Notes: generated from the sequence alone by a model not told the origin. A stretch of DNA of 64,000 nt from Umezawaea beigongshangensis (GCF_016464305.1 NZ_JAEIOJ010000006.1:331461-395460); one strand, 5' to 3'. Shown: positions 1-8,574, counted from the stretch's first letter. Numbers and translations are program-made.

Positions 1-2
1 AG

Positions 3-995
3 GTGACCGTCGTCCGGGTCGAGGAGGCGGTCGAGGTCGGCCGCGCCCGCCGCGCCGTCTCCTCGCTGGCCGAGAGGCTCGGGTTCCCCGCCACGCGGGT
101 CGCCGAGATCGGCCTGGCCGTCACCGAGATCGGCACCAACCTGCACAAGCACGCGCGCGGAGGACTCGTGTTCGTGCGGTCCGTGCGCGGCACCGACCAG
201 GCCGCCGTGGAGGTCGTCGCCGTGGACGGAGGTCCCGGCATCGCCGACCTCGCCCGCGCCCTCGAGGACGGCAGCTCCACCGCGGGCACGCTCGGCATCG
301 GTCTCGGAGCCGTCGCCCGCCTCGCCGATTCGAGCGCGATCACGTCCCGGCCCGGCCGGGGAACGGCGCTCGTGGCGCGCTTCCACCCCCAGCACCGGCC
401 GCAGGAGGAGATCCCCGAGGACGTCGCGGCGGGCATCTCGCGCCCCATCGGCAGCGAGGAGGTCTGCGGGGACGCCTACGCCGTCCGGCGCGCCCCCGGA
501 CGGCTGTCGCTGATGATGTGCGACGGCTCCGGGCACGGTCCGCTGGCCGCGTCGGCCTCCCGCGCGGCCGTGCGGGCGTTCTGCGAGCTGCGTCCCGGCC
601 CTCCCGAGGAGACCGTCGCCCGTCTGCACGAGGTGCTGCGCGGCACCAGAGGGGGCGCCCTCGCCGTGGCCGAACTCGACCTGACCGCCAGGACGGTCCG
701 GTTCGCGGGACTCGGCAACATCGCCGCCGCGATCCTCGGCGGTGGGCAGAAGCGGGGGATGATCTCCGTGCCGGGGGTCGCCGGGCACAACGCCCGCACC
801 ATCCGCGCCTTCGACCACGAGCTGCCGGAGGACGCCGTCGTGGTGCTGCACTCCGACGGACTCACCGAGCGGTGGACGATCGACCGCGGCGACGACCTGC
901 TCCACGGCCCCCCGGTGCTCATCGCGGCCACCCTGCTGCGCGACGCCGGCGTGCGCAGGGACGACGCCTGCGTCCTCGTCGGCAAGCCGTGGTGA
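3..995 (+). CDS. RsbT-like kinase / SpoIIE-type phosphatase fusion
   Basis: A cytosolic 330-residue protein joining two partner-switching activities. Residues about 1-130 are a GHKL ATPase of the RsbT/RsbW class (EIGTNLHKHA N-box, DGGPGI and GIGLGAV glycine motifs). Residues about 140-330 are an RsbX-like PP2C phosphatase (GDAY, MMCDGSGHG, FAGLGNI, LHSDGLTE). Members of this fused family usually phosphorylate or dephosphorylate STAS anti-anti-sigma proteins. The GTG start at base 3 gives a normal length for the family, but the upstream neighbour (possibly rsbR/S-like STAS genes) lies outside the window, so the start is unproven. Its stop overlaps the next GTG (GTGA), so it is translationally coupled to the histidine kinase that follows. 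Confidence 0.88.
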   Translation: MTVVRVEEAVEVGRARRAVSSLAERLGFPATRVAEIGLAVTEIGTNLHKHARGGLVFVRSVRGTDQAAVEVVAVDGGPGIADLARALEDGSSTAGTLGIGLGAVARLADSSAITSRPGRGTALVARFHPQHRPQEEIPEDVAAGISRPIGSEEVCGDAYAVRRAPGRLSLMMCDGSGHGPLAASASRAAVRAFCELRPGPPEETVARLHEVLRGTRGGALAVAELDLTARTVRFAGLGNIAAAILGGGQKRGMISVPGVAGHNARTIRAFDHELPEDAVVVLHSDGLTERWTIDRGDDLLHGPPVLIAATLLRDAGVRRDDACVLVGKPW

Positions 996-2767
996 CCGTG
1001 GCCACCGGCGAGACGCACCACGAACTGCTGCGCACCGCCGTGCACGGCGAGCCGGACGTGTTCCTGGTGCGCCAGCGCGGCCGGCAGGTGGCCGCGGCGG
1101 TCGGCTTCGACGGCCAGGACCAGATCCGGGTGGCCACGGCCCTCAGCGACGTGGGCCGCGAACTGGTCCGCCAGTCCCTGACCTCGGCGGTCGTGTTCGC
1201 GCTGCGACTCGCGCCCCGCGTGGCGCTGGTCGTGGAGCTGAGCTGGCGCGGCGGCCCCGCGAGGACCACCGGTCCCGGCTGGGACACCGCCGACCGGCTC
1301 CTGGACGAGGTGCACGTCACCGCGGGCGACGAGGGCGGCACCGTCGTCCTGGTCAAGAGGCTGCCCGGCGGTGTCGTCGCGCCGTCGCCGGAGCACCTGA
1401 TCAGGGTGCGCCGGGAACTCGGAACGCCGATCGGGAGCACCGCTCTGGACGAGCTGCGCGCGCAGAACCAGGAACTGCTGGAGACCCTGGAGACCCTGGA
1501 GCAGAAGGGCCGGGAGCTGGAGCGCCTCAACGACGAGCTGGAGGAGACCAACCGGGGGGTGGTCGCCCTCTACAAGGAGCTGTCCGAGGAGCTGGAGGAG
1601 ACCAACCGCGGCGTGGTGGCGCTGTACGCGGAGCTGGACGAGAAGTCCACGCAGCTGCGCGAGGCGGCCGAGGCCAGGACCCGCTTCTGGTCCAACATCA
1701 GCCACGAGCTGCGCACACCGGTCAACTCGGTGGTCGGGCTCACCAGGCTCCTCGCCGCGCAGGGCGCCGACCCGCTCACCGCGGACCAGCGCCGGCAGGT
1801 CGAACTGATCAACGACTCCGGCGCCACGCTGCTGGCCCTGGTCAACGAGCTGCTGGACACGGCCAAGGCCGAGTCGGGCAGCATGCGGCCCCAGCCGGTG
1901 CCGGTCGACCTCGGTTACGTCGTCGTGCAGCTGCGGGGCGCGCTGCAGCCGATGATCCGCTCGGGCGAGGTCGAACTCGTCGCCGACGACCTCCCCGCGC
2001 TGCCCCCGTTCGTCACCGACGAGACCATGCTCGTGCGCATCCTGCGCAACGTGCTGTCCAACGGGCTCAAGTTCACCGTGCGGGGAGAGGTGCGCCTGTC
2101 GGTGCACCTCGCCGAGGACGGGAGGCACCTGCACTTCGTGGTCACCGACACCGGCATCGGCATCCCGGCCGACCAGCAGGACCGGGTGTTCGAGGAGTTC
2201 CACCAGGTGCCCGGCGCGTTGCAGGTCGGAGCGGGCGGAACGGGACTCGGGCTGTCCTACGCGCGCAAGCTCGCCCGCATCCTCGGCGGTGACCTCGCCC
2301 TGCGCAGCGAGCCGGGGCGCGGCACCGAGGTGACGCTGCGGCTCCCGGTGGGCGCGCTGGACGACATCCCGCTGACCCCGGTCGGCACCGCGCTGCTCGT
2401 GGACGGGAACGAGGAGTCGCGCGCGCTGCTGAAGGACGTGATCGGAGACCTCGCCCACGTGGTGGTCGAGGCGGCGGACGGCAGGACCGGGCTCACCGCG
2501 GCCACCACCGAACGTCCCGGCCTGGTCTTCCTCGACGCCGACGCGCCCTTCGTCACCGGCGCCGAGATCCTGTCGGTGCTGCGCCGGGACGCGAACTTCA
2601 GCGCGGTGCCCGCGGTCGTGGTGTGCACCGCGGAGTCGGCCGCCCTGCACCTGACCGTGTCCGGTCTGGCGGCGTCGCTGCTGCCCAGACGGCAGATCTC
2701 GACCGAGACGGTGCGGCAGGCCGTCCGGGAAGCGCTCGTGGCCGTGCGAAGGACGGTGTCCGGATGA
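992..2767 (+). CDS. Hybrid sensor histidine kinase with C-terminal receiver
   Basis: The GTG at 992 overlaps the preceding stop and gives 591 residues. The N-terminal ~150 residues resemble a weak ATPase-like sensory module. Residues about 155-225 are a charged coiled coil in which an 18-residue unit is tandemly duplicated. The HisKA phospho-acceptor is H238 (ISHELRTP), followed by an HATPase domain with a GTGLGLSYARKL G-box near residue 416. A receiver occupies about 465-591 with phospho-acceptor D515 (VFLDAD). The acidic pair is degenerate (VDGNEE) and the conserved lysine is not evident (LLPRRQI), so phosphotransfer may be atypical. No membrane segment is seen, so it is probably cytosolic. 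It sits between two phosphatase genes with overlapping starts and is likely co-regulated with them. Confidence 0.9.
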   Translation: MTVATGETHHELLRTAVHGEPDVFLVRQRGRQVAAAVGFDGQDQIRVATALSDVGRELVRQSLTSAVVFALRLAPRVALVVELSWRGGPARTTGPGWDTADRLLDEVHVTAGDEGGTVVLVKRLPGGVVAPSPEHLIRVRRELGTPIGSTALDELRAQNQELLETLETLEQKGRELERLNDELEETNRGVVALYKELSEELEETNRGVVALYAELDEKSTQLREAAEARTRFWSNISHELRTPVNSVVGLTRLLAAQGADPLTADQRRQVELINDSGATLLALVNELLDTAKAESGSMRPQPVPVDLGYVVVQLRGALQPMIRSGEVELVADDLPALPPFVTDETMLVRILRNVLSNGLKFTVRGEVRLSVHLAEDGRHLHFVVTDTGIGIPADQQDRVFEEFHQVPGALQVGAGGTGLGLSYARKLARILGGDLALRSEPGRGTEVTLRLPVGALDDIPLTPVGTALLVDGNEESRALLKDVIGDLAHVVVEAADGRTGLTAATTERPGLVFLDADAPFVTGAEILSVLRRDANFSAVPAVVVCTAESAALHLTVSGLAASLLPRRQISTETVRQAVREALVAVRRTVSG

Positions 2768-4344
2768 ACTCCCCGATCGCTGCGCAGACGTCCGCGCCGA
2801 ACGCCGGCGCGAGGATTCTCGTGGTCGACGACCTGGAGGCCAGCCGCTACATCATCTCCAGCTGGCTGCGGCGCAGCGGCCACGAGGTCGTCGAGGCGGT
2901 CACCGGGGGCGAGGCGCTGACGGTGCTGGGCGAGCAGGACGTCGACCTGGTCGTGCTGGACGTGCACCTGCCGGACATGAGCGGCTTCGACGTGTGCGAG
3001 CGGATCAAGGCCGAGCCGCGCACGGCCGCGGTCCCGGTCGTCCACGTGTCGGCCACCTACGTGCAGCCCGACGACAAGACCGCGGGACTGACCCGCGGCG
3101 CGGACGCCTACCTCACCGAACCCGTCGACCCCGGCGAGCTGCTCGCCACCGTCGAGGCCGCGCTGCGCTACTACCGCGCTCGCGCCCTGGCCGAACGTCT
3201 CGCCGATCGGCTCACCCGCCTGACCAGGGCGACGCTCACGATCAACGCCGCCGCGTCCTTCGACGCGCTCGCCACCGCCGCGGCGGCGGGCGCGGCCGAC
3301 GTGCTCGACGGCGCGGCGACCGCGCTGCTGCTGACCCCGCAGGGCGACGTGCGGGTGGGCCGGGTCGAGGCCGTGGGCGAGGCGGTGGCGCTGCGCACCG
3401 AGCAGATCGCGCTGATCCAGGTGGTGGCGTCGTCCGTCACCGCCGAGGGCGCCGGTGTCGTCGTCCTGGACGAGCCCGACTGGAACCCGGACGTCCCGCT
3501 GGCCGTGGTGGTGGCCAGGGGCAAGCCCGGTCGCCCGCCCACGTGCATCGCCGTCGACGCGAACGCCGCGACCACGGCGGACGACCGCAACCTGCTGCTG
3601 CAACTGGGGCAGGCAGCGGCGCTGGCCGCGGACGGCCTGCGCGCCTACGCCGAGGAGCACGACCTGGCGCTGACGCTCCAGCACAGCCTGCTGCCGCGGC
3701 ACCTGCCCGAGCGGGCGGAGTTGCCGATGGCGGTGCGCTACGTGCCCGCGTCCGCGAACGCCGCGATCGGCGGTGACTTCTACGAGGTCGCGGAGCTGGA
3801 CGGGCGGTTGCTCATCGCCATCGGCGACGTGTGCGGGCACTCCATCGAAGCGGCGACGATCATGGGCGAGGTGCGGCACGCTCTGCGGGCCTACGCCGTG
3901 GAGGGACACGGTCCCGCGGAGATCCTCACGCACCTGGACGTGATGCTCCAGCAGTTCCACCCCGTGGGCGGTCTGACCACCGTCTGTCTGCTGCTCGTCG
4001 ACCTGGACGAGGGGACGATGACCGTGGCCAACGCCGGGCACGTGCCGCCGCTGATCGCCGACGAGGACGGCACCCGCTACCTCGACGTGCTGGGACCGCT
4101 GCTGGGCATCGGGCTGTCGCGGCCTCCCGCGACCCGGTTCGACCTGCCGCGGGGGAGCCTGGTCGTGCTGACCACCGACGGGTTGGTGGAGCGGTCCGGC
4201 ATCGACCTGGACGAGGGCATGGAGGTCCTGCGCTCGGCCGTGTCCCGCGACGACGACCTGGAGGACCTCTGCGACCGGCTGCTGGACGAGTTCGGCCGGG
4301 GCAAGCGGGACGACATCGCTCTGCTGGCCTTCCGCCGCCACTAG
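2764..4344 (+). CDS. Receiver domain-SpoIIE PP2C phosphatase
   Basis: The ATG at 2764 overlaps the kinase stop (ATGA); the product is 526 residues. Residues about 15-135 are a CheY-like receiver with phospho-acceptor D66 (VVLDVHLPDMSG). About 150-310 is a GAF-like linker, and about 330-526 is a SpoIIE/PP2C phosphatase (GGDFYEV, AIGDVCGHS, ANAGHVPPL, TTDGLVE). Such proteins dephosphorylate STAS anti-sigma antagonists when their receiver is modified. The usual receiver lysine (LTKP) is a glutamate here (LTEPVD), which predicts altered phosphorylation or constitutive behaviour. It is the last gene of the operon; its stop codon abuts an operator for the next locus. Confidence 0.9.
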   Translation: MNSPIAAQTSAPNAGARILVVDDLEASRYIISSWLRRSGHEVVEAVTGGEALTVLGEQDVDLVVLDVHLPDMSGFDVCERIKAEPRTAAVPVVHVSATYVQPDDKTAGLTRGADAYLTEPVDPGELLATVEAALRYYRARALAERLADRLTRLTRATLTINAAASFDALATAAAAGAADVLDGAATALLLTPQGDVRVGRVEAVGEAVALRTEQIALIQVVASSVTAEGAGVVVLDEPDWNPDVPLAVVVARGKPGRPPTCIAVDANAATTADDRNLLLQLGQAAALAADGLRAYAEEHDLALTLQHSLLPRHLPERAELPMAVRYVPASANAAIGGDFYEVAELDGRLLIAIGDVCGHSIEAATIMGEVRHALRAYAVEGHGPAEILTHLDVMLQQFHPVGGLTTVCLLLVDLDEGTMTVANAGHVPPLIADEDGTRYLDVLGPLLGIGLSRPPATRFDLPRGSLVVLTTDGLVERSGIDLDEGMEVLRSAVSRDDDLEDLCDRLLDEFGRGKRDDIALLAFRRH

Positions 4345-4361
4345 GACTGTTACCGCTAACA
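4345..4361. promoter_or_regulatory. LacI-type operator, upstream copy
   Basis: The core TGTTACCGCTAACA is a near-palindrome of LacI-family type. The 17 bases are the exact reverse complement of 4511-4527. It starts directly after the stop of the phosphatase gene, roughly 110 bases upstream of the predicted transcription start of the arabinanase. Confidence 0.7.
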
Positions 4362-4434
4362 GGTGTTGGCGGACGGCGGAGCGTGCGCGTCCGGCCGGAT
4401 GCGGCCACGCCGGACGTCCGGGTTCGTGCGGTCG

Positions 4435-4463
4435 TTGACAGTCCAGGTCCGCGGCGCTACGAA
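4435..4463 (+). promoter_or_regulatory. Predicted sigma-70-type promoter for arabinanase
   Basis: TTGACA at 4435-4440, a 17-base spacer, then TACGAA at 4458-4463. It lies between two identical operators and points at the GTG at 4631. Confidence 0.6.
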
Positions 4464-4510
4464 TGGGGTGCTCGGCCGCTCCTGGACCGTCCCGCGCGCA
4501 CGGTTGTGTG

Positions 4511-4527
4511 TGTTAGCGGTAACAGTC
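4511..4527. promoter_or_regulatory. LacI-type operator, downstream copy
   Basis: TGTTAGCGGTAACAGTC, the exact inverted copy of 4345-4361. It falls about 40-57 bases downstream of the predicted start of transcription, a position that would block elongation or support a repression loop. Confidence 0.7.
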
Positions 4528-4630
4528 GGAGGTGCGCCCGCACCGGCGCGTGCGGCCGATCGTCCCGCCGCCATCGCGTTCACCCGGAGAGTCCGCCCGT
4601 GCTCCGGGAACGGAACGAGGAGGCATCACC

Positions 4631-5629
4631 GTGACCCTGCGACCCGTCCCCCACCGCACCGCACCGAGGCGCTCGGTGGCACGCGCCCTGCTCGTCGTGG
4701 CCGTGCTGGCGACGACCGCCCTCACCGTCCCGACGGCGGGGGCGGCCGCCTACCCCGGCCCCGGCGTGGTGACCGGTGACACCGGCGTGCACGACCCGGC
4801 GGTGGTCAAGCGGCCCACCGGGGGCTACCTGATCGCCCACACCGGGGACGGCATCAGCCTGAAGACCTCCACCGACCGCACGGCCTTCCGCAACGCGGGC
4901 GCGGCCTTCCCCGGCGGCGCGCCGTGGACCACCGCCTACACCGGCGGCAGCCGCAGCCTGTGGGCGCCGGACCTCGCGCACCGCAACGGCCAGTACTGGC
5001 TGTACTACTCGGCCTCGACGTTCGGCTCCAACCGCTCGGCGATCTTCCTGGCCACCAGCCCCAGCGGGAACTCCGGCACCTGGACCGACCGCGGCCTGGT
5101 GATCGAGTCGCGGACCTCGGACGACTTCAACGCCATCGACCCCAACCTGGTCGTGGACGACCAGGGCCGCTGGTGGCTGAGCTTCGGCTCGTTCTGGTCC
5201 GGGATCAAGGTGGTGGCTCTCGACGCCGGCACCGGAAAGCGGTCGGACAGCACGATCCGCTCCATCGCCGGGCGCGGTGGCGGGGCGATCGAAGCGCCGT
5301 TCATCGTGAAGAGCGGGTCGTACTACTACCTCTACGTCTCGTTCGACCTGTGCTGCCGCGGTGCGGCGAGCACCTACCGCGTCGTGGTCGGCCGCTCCAC
5401 CAGCGTCACCGGCCCGTACCGCGACCGCAACGGAGTCGCGATGACGTCCGGCGGAGGCACCGAGGTCGTGGCGAGCCACGGCAACGTCCACGGTCCCGGC
5501 CACCAGGCCGTCTTCACCGACACCGACAGCGACGTCCTCGTGTACCACTACTACGCCGACAACGGCACCCCCCTGCTGGGCATCAACCTCCTGGCCCTGG
5601 ACGCGGCGGGCTGGCCCTACATCCACTGA
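4631..5629 (+). CDS. Secreted GH43 endo-1,5-alpha-L-arabinanase
   Basis: GTG at 4631 is preceded by the good ribosome site GAGGAGG; 332 residues. A Sec signal peptide covers about 1-40 (Arg-rich start, hydrophobic core, AxA-type end). The rest is a five-bladed GH43 propeller with the catalytic triad visible: D55 (VHDPAVV, base), D170 (AIDPNL, pKa modulator) and E221 (AIEAPF, acid). The motif LWAPD is also typical of arabinanases. It should cleave the alpha-1,5 backbone of arabinan outside the cell, feeding the transporter and GH51 enzyme encoded 2.5 kb downstream. Paired LacI-type operators flank its promoter. Confidence 0.9.
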   Translation: MTLRPVPHRTAPRRSVARALLVVAVLATTALTVPTAGAAAYPGPGVVTGDTGVHDPAVVKRPTGGYLIAHTGDGISLKTSTDRTAFRNAGAAFPGGAPWTTAYTGGSRSLWAPDLAHRNGQYWLYYSASTFGSNRSAIFLATSPSGNSGTWTDRGLVIESRTSDDFNAIDPNLVVDDQGRWWLSFGSFWSGIKVVALDAGTGKRSDSTIRSIAGRGGGAIEAPFIVKSGSYYYLYVSFDLCCRGAASTYRVVVGRSTSVTGPYRDRNGVAMTSGGGTEVVASHGNVHGPGHQAVFTDTDSDVLVYHYYADNGTPLLGINLLALDAAGWPYIH

Positions 5630-5630
5630 C

Positions 5631-5780
5631 CCCGCGAGTGGAGCGTTCAGGCACCGCGAGTTGAGCGTTCAGGCACCGCGAGTGGAGCGTTCAGGACGGG
5701 CGTGCGCGCCCGGCACGTCCTGAACGCTCCACTCGTCGTGCTCGAACGCTCCACTCGTCGTGCTCGAACGCTCAACTCGG
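5631..5780. repeat. Clustered 22-23 bp repeats with a 20-bp perfect stem
   Basis: Three direct copies of a unit like CCGCGAGTGGAGCGTTCAGG (from 5631, 5654 and 5676) are followed by inverted copies. The arms 5679-5698 and 5716-5735 are perfectly complementary (20 bp, 17-base loop), then two more units containing GTCGTGCTCGAACGCTC follow. It lies between the convergent arabinanase and LacI genes and probably works as a two-way terminator. A related element occurs near 55841-55945. Confidence 0.8.
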
Positions 5781-6794
5781 GCGGCCCACGGTGCTCTGGC
5801 GGGGGATCAGGCGGTGGGAGGCTCTGACCTCCACGCCCGGCAGCGGGGTCGTGCCGGTCATGCGGCGCAGGAGGCGGTCCACCGCCGTCGTGGCGATGGC
5901 CTCCTTGTCGGGGGAGACGGTGCTGATGGTGGGGTTGGAGTAGCGGCCCTCCTCGATGTCGTCGTAGCCGATGAGCGCGATGTCCTCGGGCACGCGCAGG
6001 CCGCGGTCGAGGGCGGTGTGCAGCGCTCCGAGCGCGACGAGGTCGCTGTAGCAGAAGGCGGCGTCCGGCGGATCGGGACGGTCGAGGAGCCGGGTCATCG
6101 CCCGCGAGCCGTCGGCGCGGTTGAACCGCGGCGTGCGCACGATCAGCGACTCGTCCACCGGCAGACCGGCGTCCTCGTGGGCGAGGCGGTAGCCGCGGGT
6201 GCGCAGCTGAGCGGCCTCTCCCGTCGGGTAGGGCTGGTCGCCGACGGCCGCGACCCGGCGCCTGCCCAGGTCGATCAGGTGCCGGGTGGCCTCGCGGGAC
6301 GCCTGCACGTCGTCGATGCCGACGTGGTCGAAGGTGCCGTCGGACGTGCGTTCGCCCAGCACGACCAGCGGCAGCGTCGGATCGCAGTCGGAGAGGTCCT
6401 CCTGGGCCAGTCCGAGCGGGCTGAGGATCATCCCGTCGAAGAGGACGCCCCGCGCGCCGCGGCGGACGAGTTCGCGCTCGTGCTCGGGGTCGCCGTCGGT
6501 CTGGTCGACCAGGACGTTGTACCCGTGCTCCCGCGCCCGCGGGATGATGGCCTGCAACAGTTCCGCGAAGTAGGGCGTGTCGAGGTAGGGCACCACCACG
6601 GCGATCTGTCCCGACCGGCCGTTGGCGAGGTTGCGGGCCAGGACGTTGGGCCGGTAGTCCAGTTCGGCGATGGCGCGCTCGACCTTGAGGCGGGTGCGCT
6701 CGGTGACCGGCGCGTAGCCGTTGACCACGTTCGACACCGTCCGGGCCGACACGCCCGCGAGCAGTGCGACGTCACGCAGCGTGGCACCGCGCAT
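5772..6794 (-). CDS. LacI-family transcriptional repressor (arabinose locus)
   Basis: ATG at 6794 with an AGGGAG ribosome site; 340 residues. Residues 1-55 are the LacI helix-turn-helix (TLRDVALLAGVSARTVSNVV), followed by a hinge helix motif (RPNVLARNLANGRSG) and a periplasmic-binding-protein-like sensor domain (about 62-335). It is divergent from the sugar-binding protein gene, and the 373-base interval carries two matching operator-like palindromes at 6932 and 6964. By position it should repress the transporter/GH51 operon and respond to arabinose or arabino-oligosaccharide. Whether it also binds the different palindromes at 4345 and 4511 is unclear. Confidence 0.9.
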   Translation of the reverse strand: MRGATLRDVALLAGVSARTVSNVVNGYAPVTERTRLKVERAIAELDYRPNVLARNLANGRSGQIAVVVPYLDTPYFAELLQAIIPRAREHGYNVLVDQTDGDPEHERELVRRGARGVLFDGMILSPLGLAQEDLSDCDPTLPLVVLGERTSDGTFDHVGIDDVQASREATRHLIDLGRRRVAAVGDQPYPTGEAAQLRTRGYRLAHEDAGLPVDESLIVRTPRFNRADGSRAMTRLLDRPDPPDAAFCYSDLVALGALHTALDRGLRVPEDIALIGYDDIEEGRYSNPTISTVSPDKEAIATTAVDRLLRRMTGTTPLPGVEVRASHRLIPRQSTVGRPS

Positions 6795-6931
6795 GGCTCT
6801 CCCTCGTCCGGGCGCCCCGGTCCCGCAGCGCTGCACGAAGTGTGGGGGAGACCTCCCCGGCCGACAACCCCGGTCCGGCCGAACCGCGCGGCCGGACCGC
6901 GGACGTGGGCCGAAGTGCGGCCAGATGCCTC

Positions 6932-6945
6932 TTGCAGCGCGGCAA
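6932..6945. promoter_or_regulatory. LacI-type operator 1 of sugar ABC operon
   Basis: TTGCAGCGCGGCAA, an imperfect palindrome. It also contains a possible -35 (TTGCAG) with CACACT 17 bases on at 6955-6960. It is 32 bases (three helical turns) from the next copy. Confidence 0.65.
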
Positions 6946-6963
6946 AACCGGGACCACACTTCT

Positions 6964-6977
6964 TTGCAGCGCAGCAA
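6964..6977. promoter_or_regulatory. LacI-type operator 2 of sugar ABC operon
   Basis: TTGCAGCGCAGCAA, differing by one base from the copy at 6932. It would overlap the predicted transcription start, a classic repressor position. Confidence 0.65.
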
Positions 6978-7167
6978 GACCGGTGCCACGGCGGCGATCC
7001 CGGTCGGTTCGCCCGAGTCCCCCCGCCGTGGCGCAGTTCCCGACCGGTCCTCGGAGGCGGGCGTTCCCGCCGCACGGGGGTGGCCGCACCGCCCGACTCC
7101 TCGCTCACGTTCCGTGATGGCGGTTGCCGCACGCCCGGTGACGTGCCGCCACAGAAAGGCGCTGTCC

Positions 7168-8505
7168 ATGCCCGGAATCAGCAGGTGGAGAAGGGCCTCG
7201 CGAAGGCTCGTGCCGGTGCTCGCCGCCGGTGGTCTGCTCGCGGCGGCGGCCTGCACCACGGGCGACGGCGCGGAGCCCGGCGGGGACGGGGGACCCGTGC
7301 GGGTCTCGGTGTGGGCCTGGTACCCCGAGTTCGCGGGAGTGGTCGAGGCGTTCAACGCCTCGCACACCGACGTCCAGGTCGACTGGACCAACGTCGGCAC
7401 CGGACCCGACCAGTACGCCAAGCTCAAGACGGCGTTCGAGGCCGGCACCGGAGCGCCGGACGTGGCGATGGTGGAGTTCCAGCAGATCCCGACGTTCGTC
7501 GTCCTCGACGCCCTCGCGGACATGGGGCAGTACGGCGCGAACGAGGACGAGCACCTCTACGCCGAGTGGGCCTGGAGCCAGGCCACCGACGGCGACGCCG
7601 TCCACGCCATCCCCGTCGACGGCGGCCCGATGGCGCTGATGTACCGCAAGGACCTCTTCGAGCAGCACCAGATCCCCGTGCCGACCACCTGGGCCGAGTA
7701 CGCGGAGGCCGCGGTGAAGATCAAGGCCGCCGACCCGAACGCCTACGTGGCCAGCTTCGGCAGCGACGGCGGCTGGATCAACGGCCTCATGTGGCAGGCC
7801 GGGTGCCGCCCCTACGGCTACTCGCCGGCCGAGGGCAGGGAACGGGTGACGATCGCGCTCACCGGTCCCGAGTGCCGCAAGGTCTTCGACCTGCACGGCG
7901 ACCTCGTGCAGCGCGGTCTCATGGCGCAGGACCCGTTCTTCACCGCGGACGCCACCGCGGCCCTGGACTCCGGCAAGTACTGGACGTGGGCCGCGGCGGG
8001 CTGGACGCCCGGCTACGTCGCGGGATCGCTCACGAGGACCGCGGGCAGGTGGGCGGTCGCGCCGATGCCGCAGTGGACCGCGGGGGGCGACGAGCAGGGC
8101 GACTGGGGCGGCTCGACGTTCACGGTCACCAAGCAGGCGAAGAACCCCGGGGCGGCGACGACGGTCGCCAGGGAGCTGTTCGGCACGTCGGAGGCGGCCT
8201 GGGACGTGGGTCTGAACAAGGCGTTCCTCCACCCGCTGGTCACCGACGTCGCCGCCGATCCGGCGTTCATCGGCAAGAGCCACGACTTCTTCGGCGGCCA
8301 GAAGGTCAACGAGATCTTCGTGCCGGTGTCGGAGAAGCTCGGCGACTTCCAGTTCACGCCGTTCCAGGACTTCGTGTTCGGCGAGCTGAACGACCGCAGT
8401 GCCGAGGCCATGGCGGGAGAGCGGCCGTGGAGCACGGTGCTGGAGGAGACGCAGAAGAACGTCGTCGCCCACGCCGAGCAGCAGGGCTTCACGGTCACCC
8501 AGTAG
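7168..8505 (+). CDS. Sugar ABC transporter substrate-binding lipoprotein (CUT1)
   Basis: ATG at 7168; 445 residues. The signal peptide ends in a lipobox (LLAAAAC), so it is a lipoprotein tethered to the outer face of the membrane. The mature part has the family-1 extracellular solute-binding fold (VSVWAWYPEF start, AFEAGTGAPDVAMVE, MALMYRKDLFEQ). Two permease genes follow, then a GH51 arabinofuranosidase, so the ligand is most likely an arabino-oligosaccharide. No ATPase is encoded here; actinomycete CUT1 systems normally share an MsiK-type ATPase encoded elsewhere. A strong hairpin follows the stop codon. Confidence 0.9.
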   Translation: MPGISRWRRASRRLVPVLAAGGLLAAAACTTGDGAEPGGDGGPVRVSVWAWYPEFAGVVEAFNASHTDVQVDWTNVGTGPDQYAKLKTAFEAGTGAPDVAMVEFQQIPTFVVLDALADMGQYGANEDEHLYAEWAWSQATDGDAVHAIPVDGGPMALMYRKDLFEQHQIPVPTTWAEYAEAAVKIKAADPNAYVASFGSDGGWINGLMWQAGCRPYGYSPAEGRERVTIALTGPECRKVFDLHGDLVQRGLMAQDPFFTADATAALDSGKYWTWAAAGWTPGYVAGSLTRTAGRWAVAPMPQWTAGGDEQGDWGGSTFTVTKQAKNPGAATTVARELFGTSEAAWDVGLNKAFLHPLVTDVAADPAFIGKSHDFFGGQKVNEIFVPVSEKLGDFQFTPFQDFVFGELNDRSAEAMAGERPWSTVLEETQKNVVAHAEQQGFTVTQ

Positions 8506-8507
8506 CG

Positions 8508-8554
8508 CCCCGCGCTCCCGCCGCGGCGCTCGTCCGCCGCGGCGGGAGCGCGGG
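8508..8554 (+). terminator. Hairpin between binding protein and permease
   Basis: A perfect 18-bp inverted repeat (8508-8525 with 8537-8554, 11-base loop). In CUT1 operons such a structure typically lets the binding protein be made in excess over the permeases by partial termination or by protecting the upstream message. Confidence 0.75.
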
Positions 8555-8574
8555 CGACCGAACCAGGAGGTCCC

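Noticed and set aside
476..2650. Long minus-strand open frame opposite the kinase operon
   Set aside because: Shadow frame of GC-rich genes; it has no domain and overlaps well-supported HisKA, HATPase and PP2C coding on the other strand.
5631..5780. Possible CRISPR array
   Set aside because: Units are partly inverted, too few, and without regular spacers; no cas genes are nearby.
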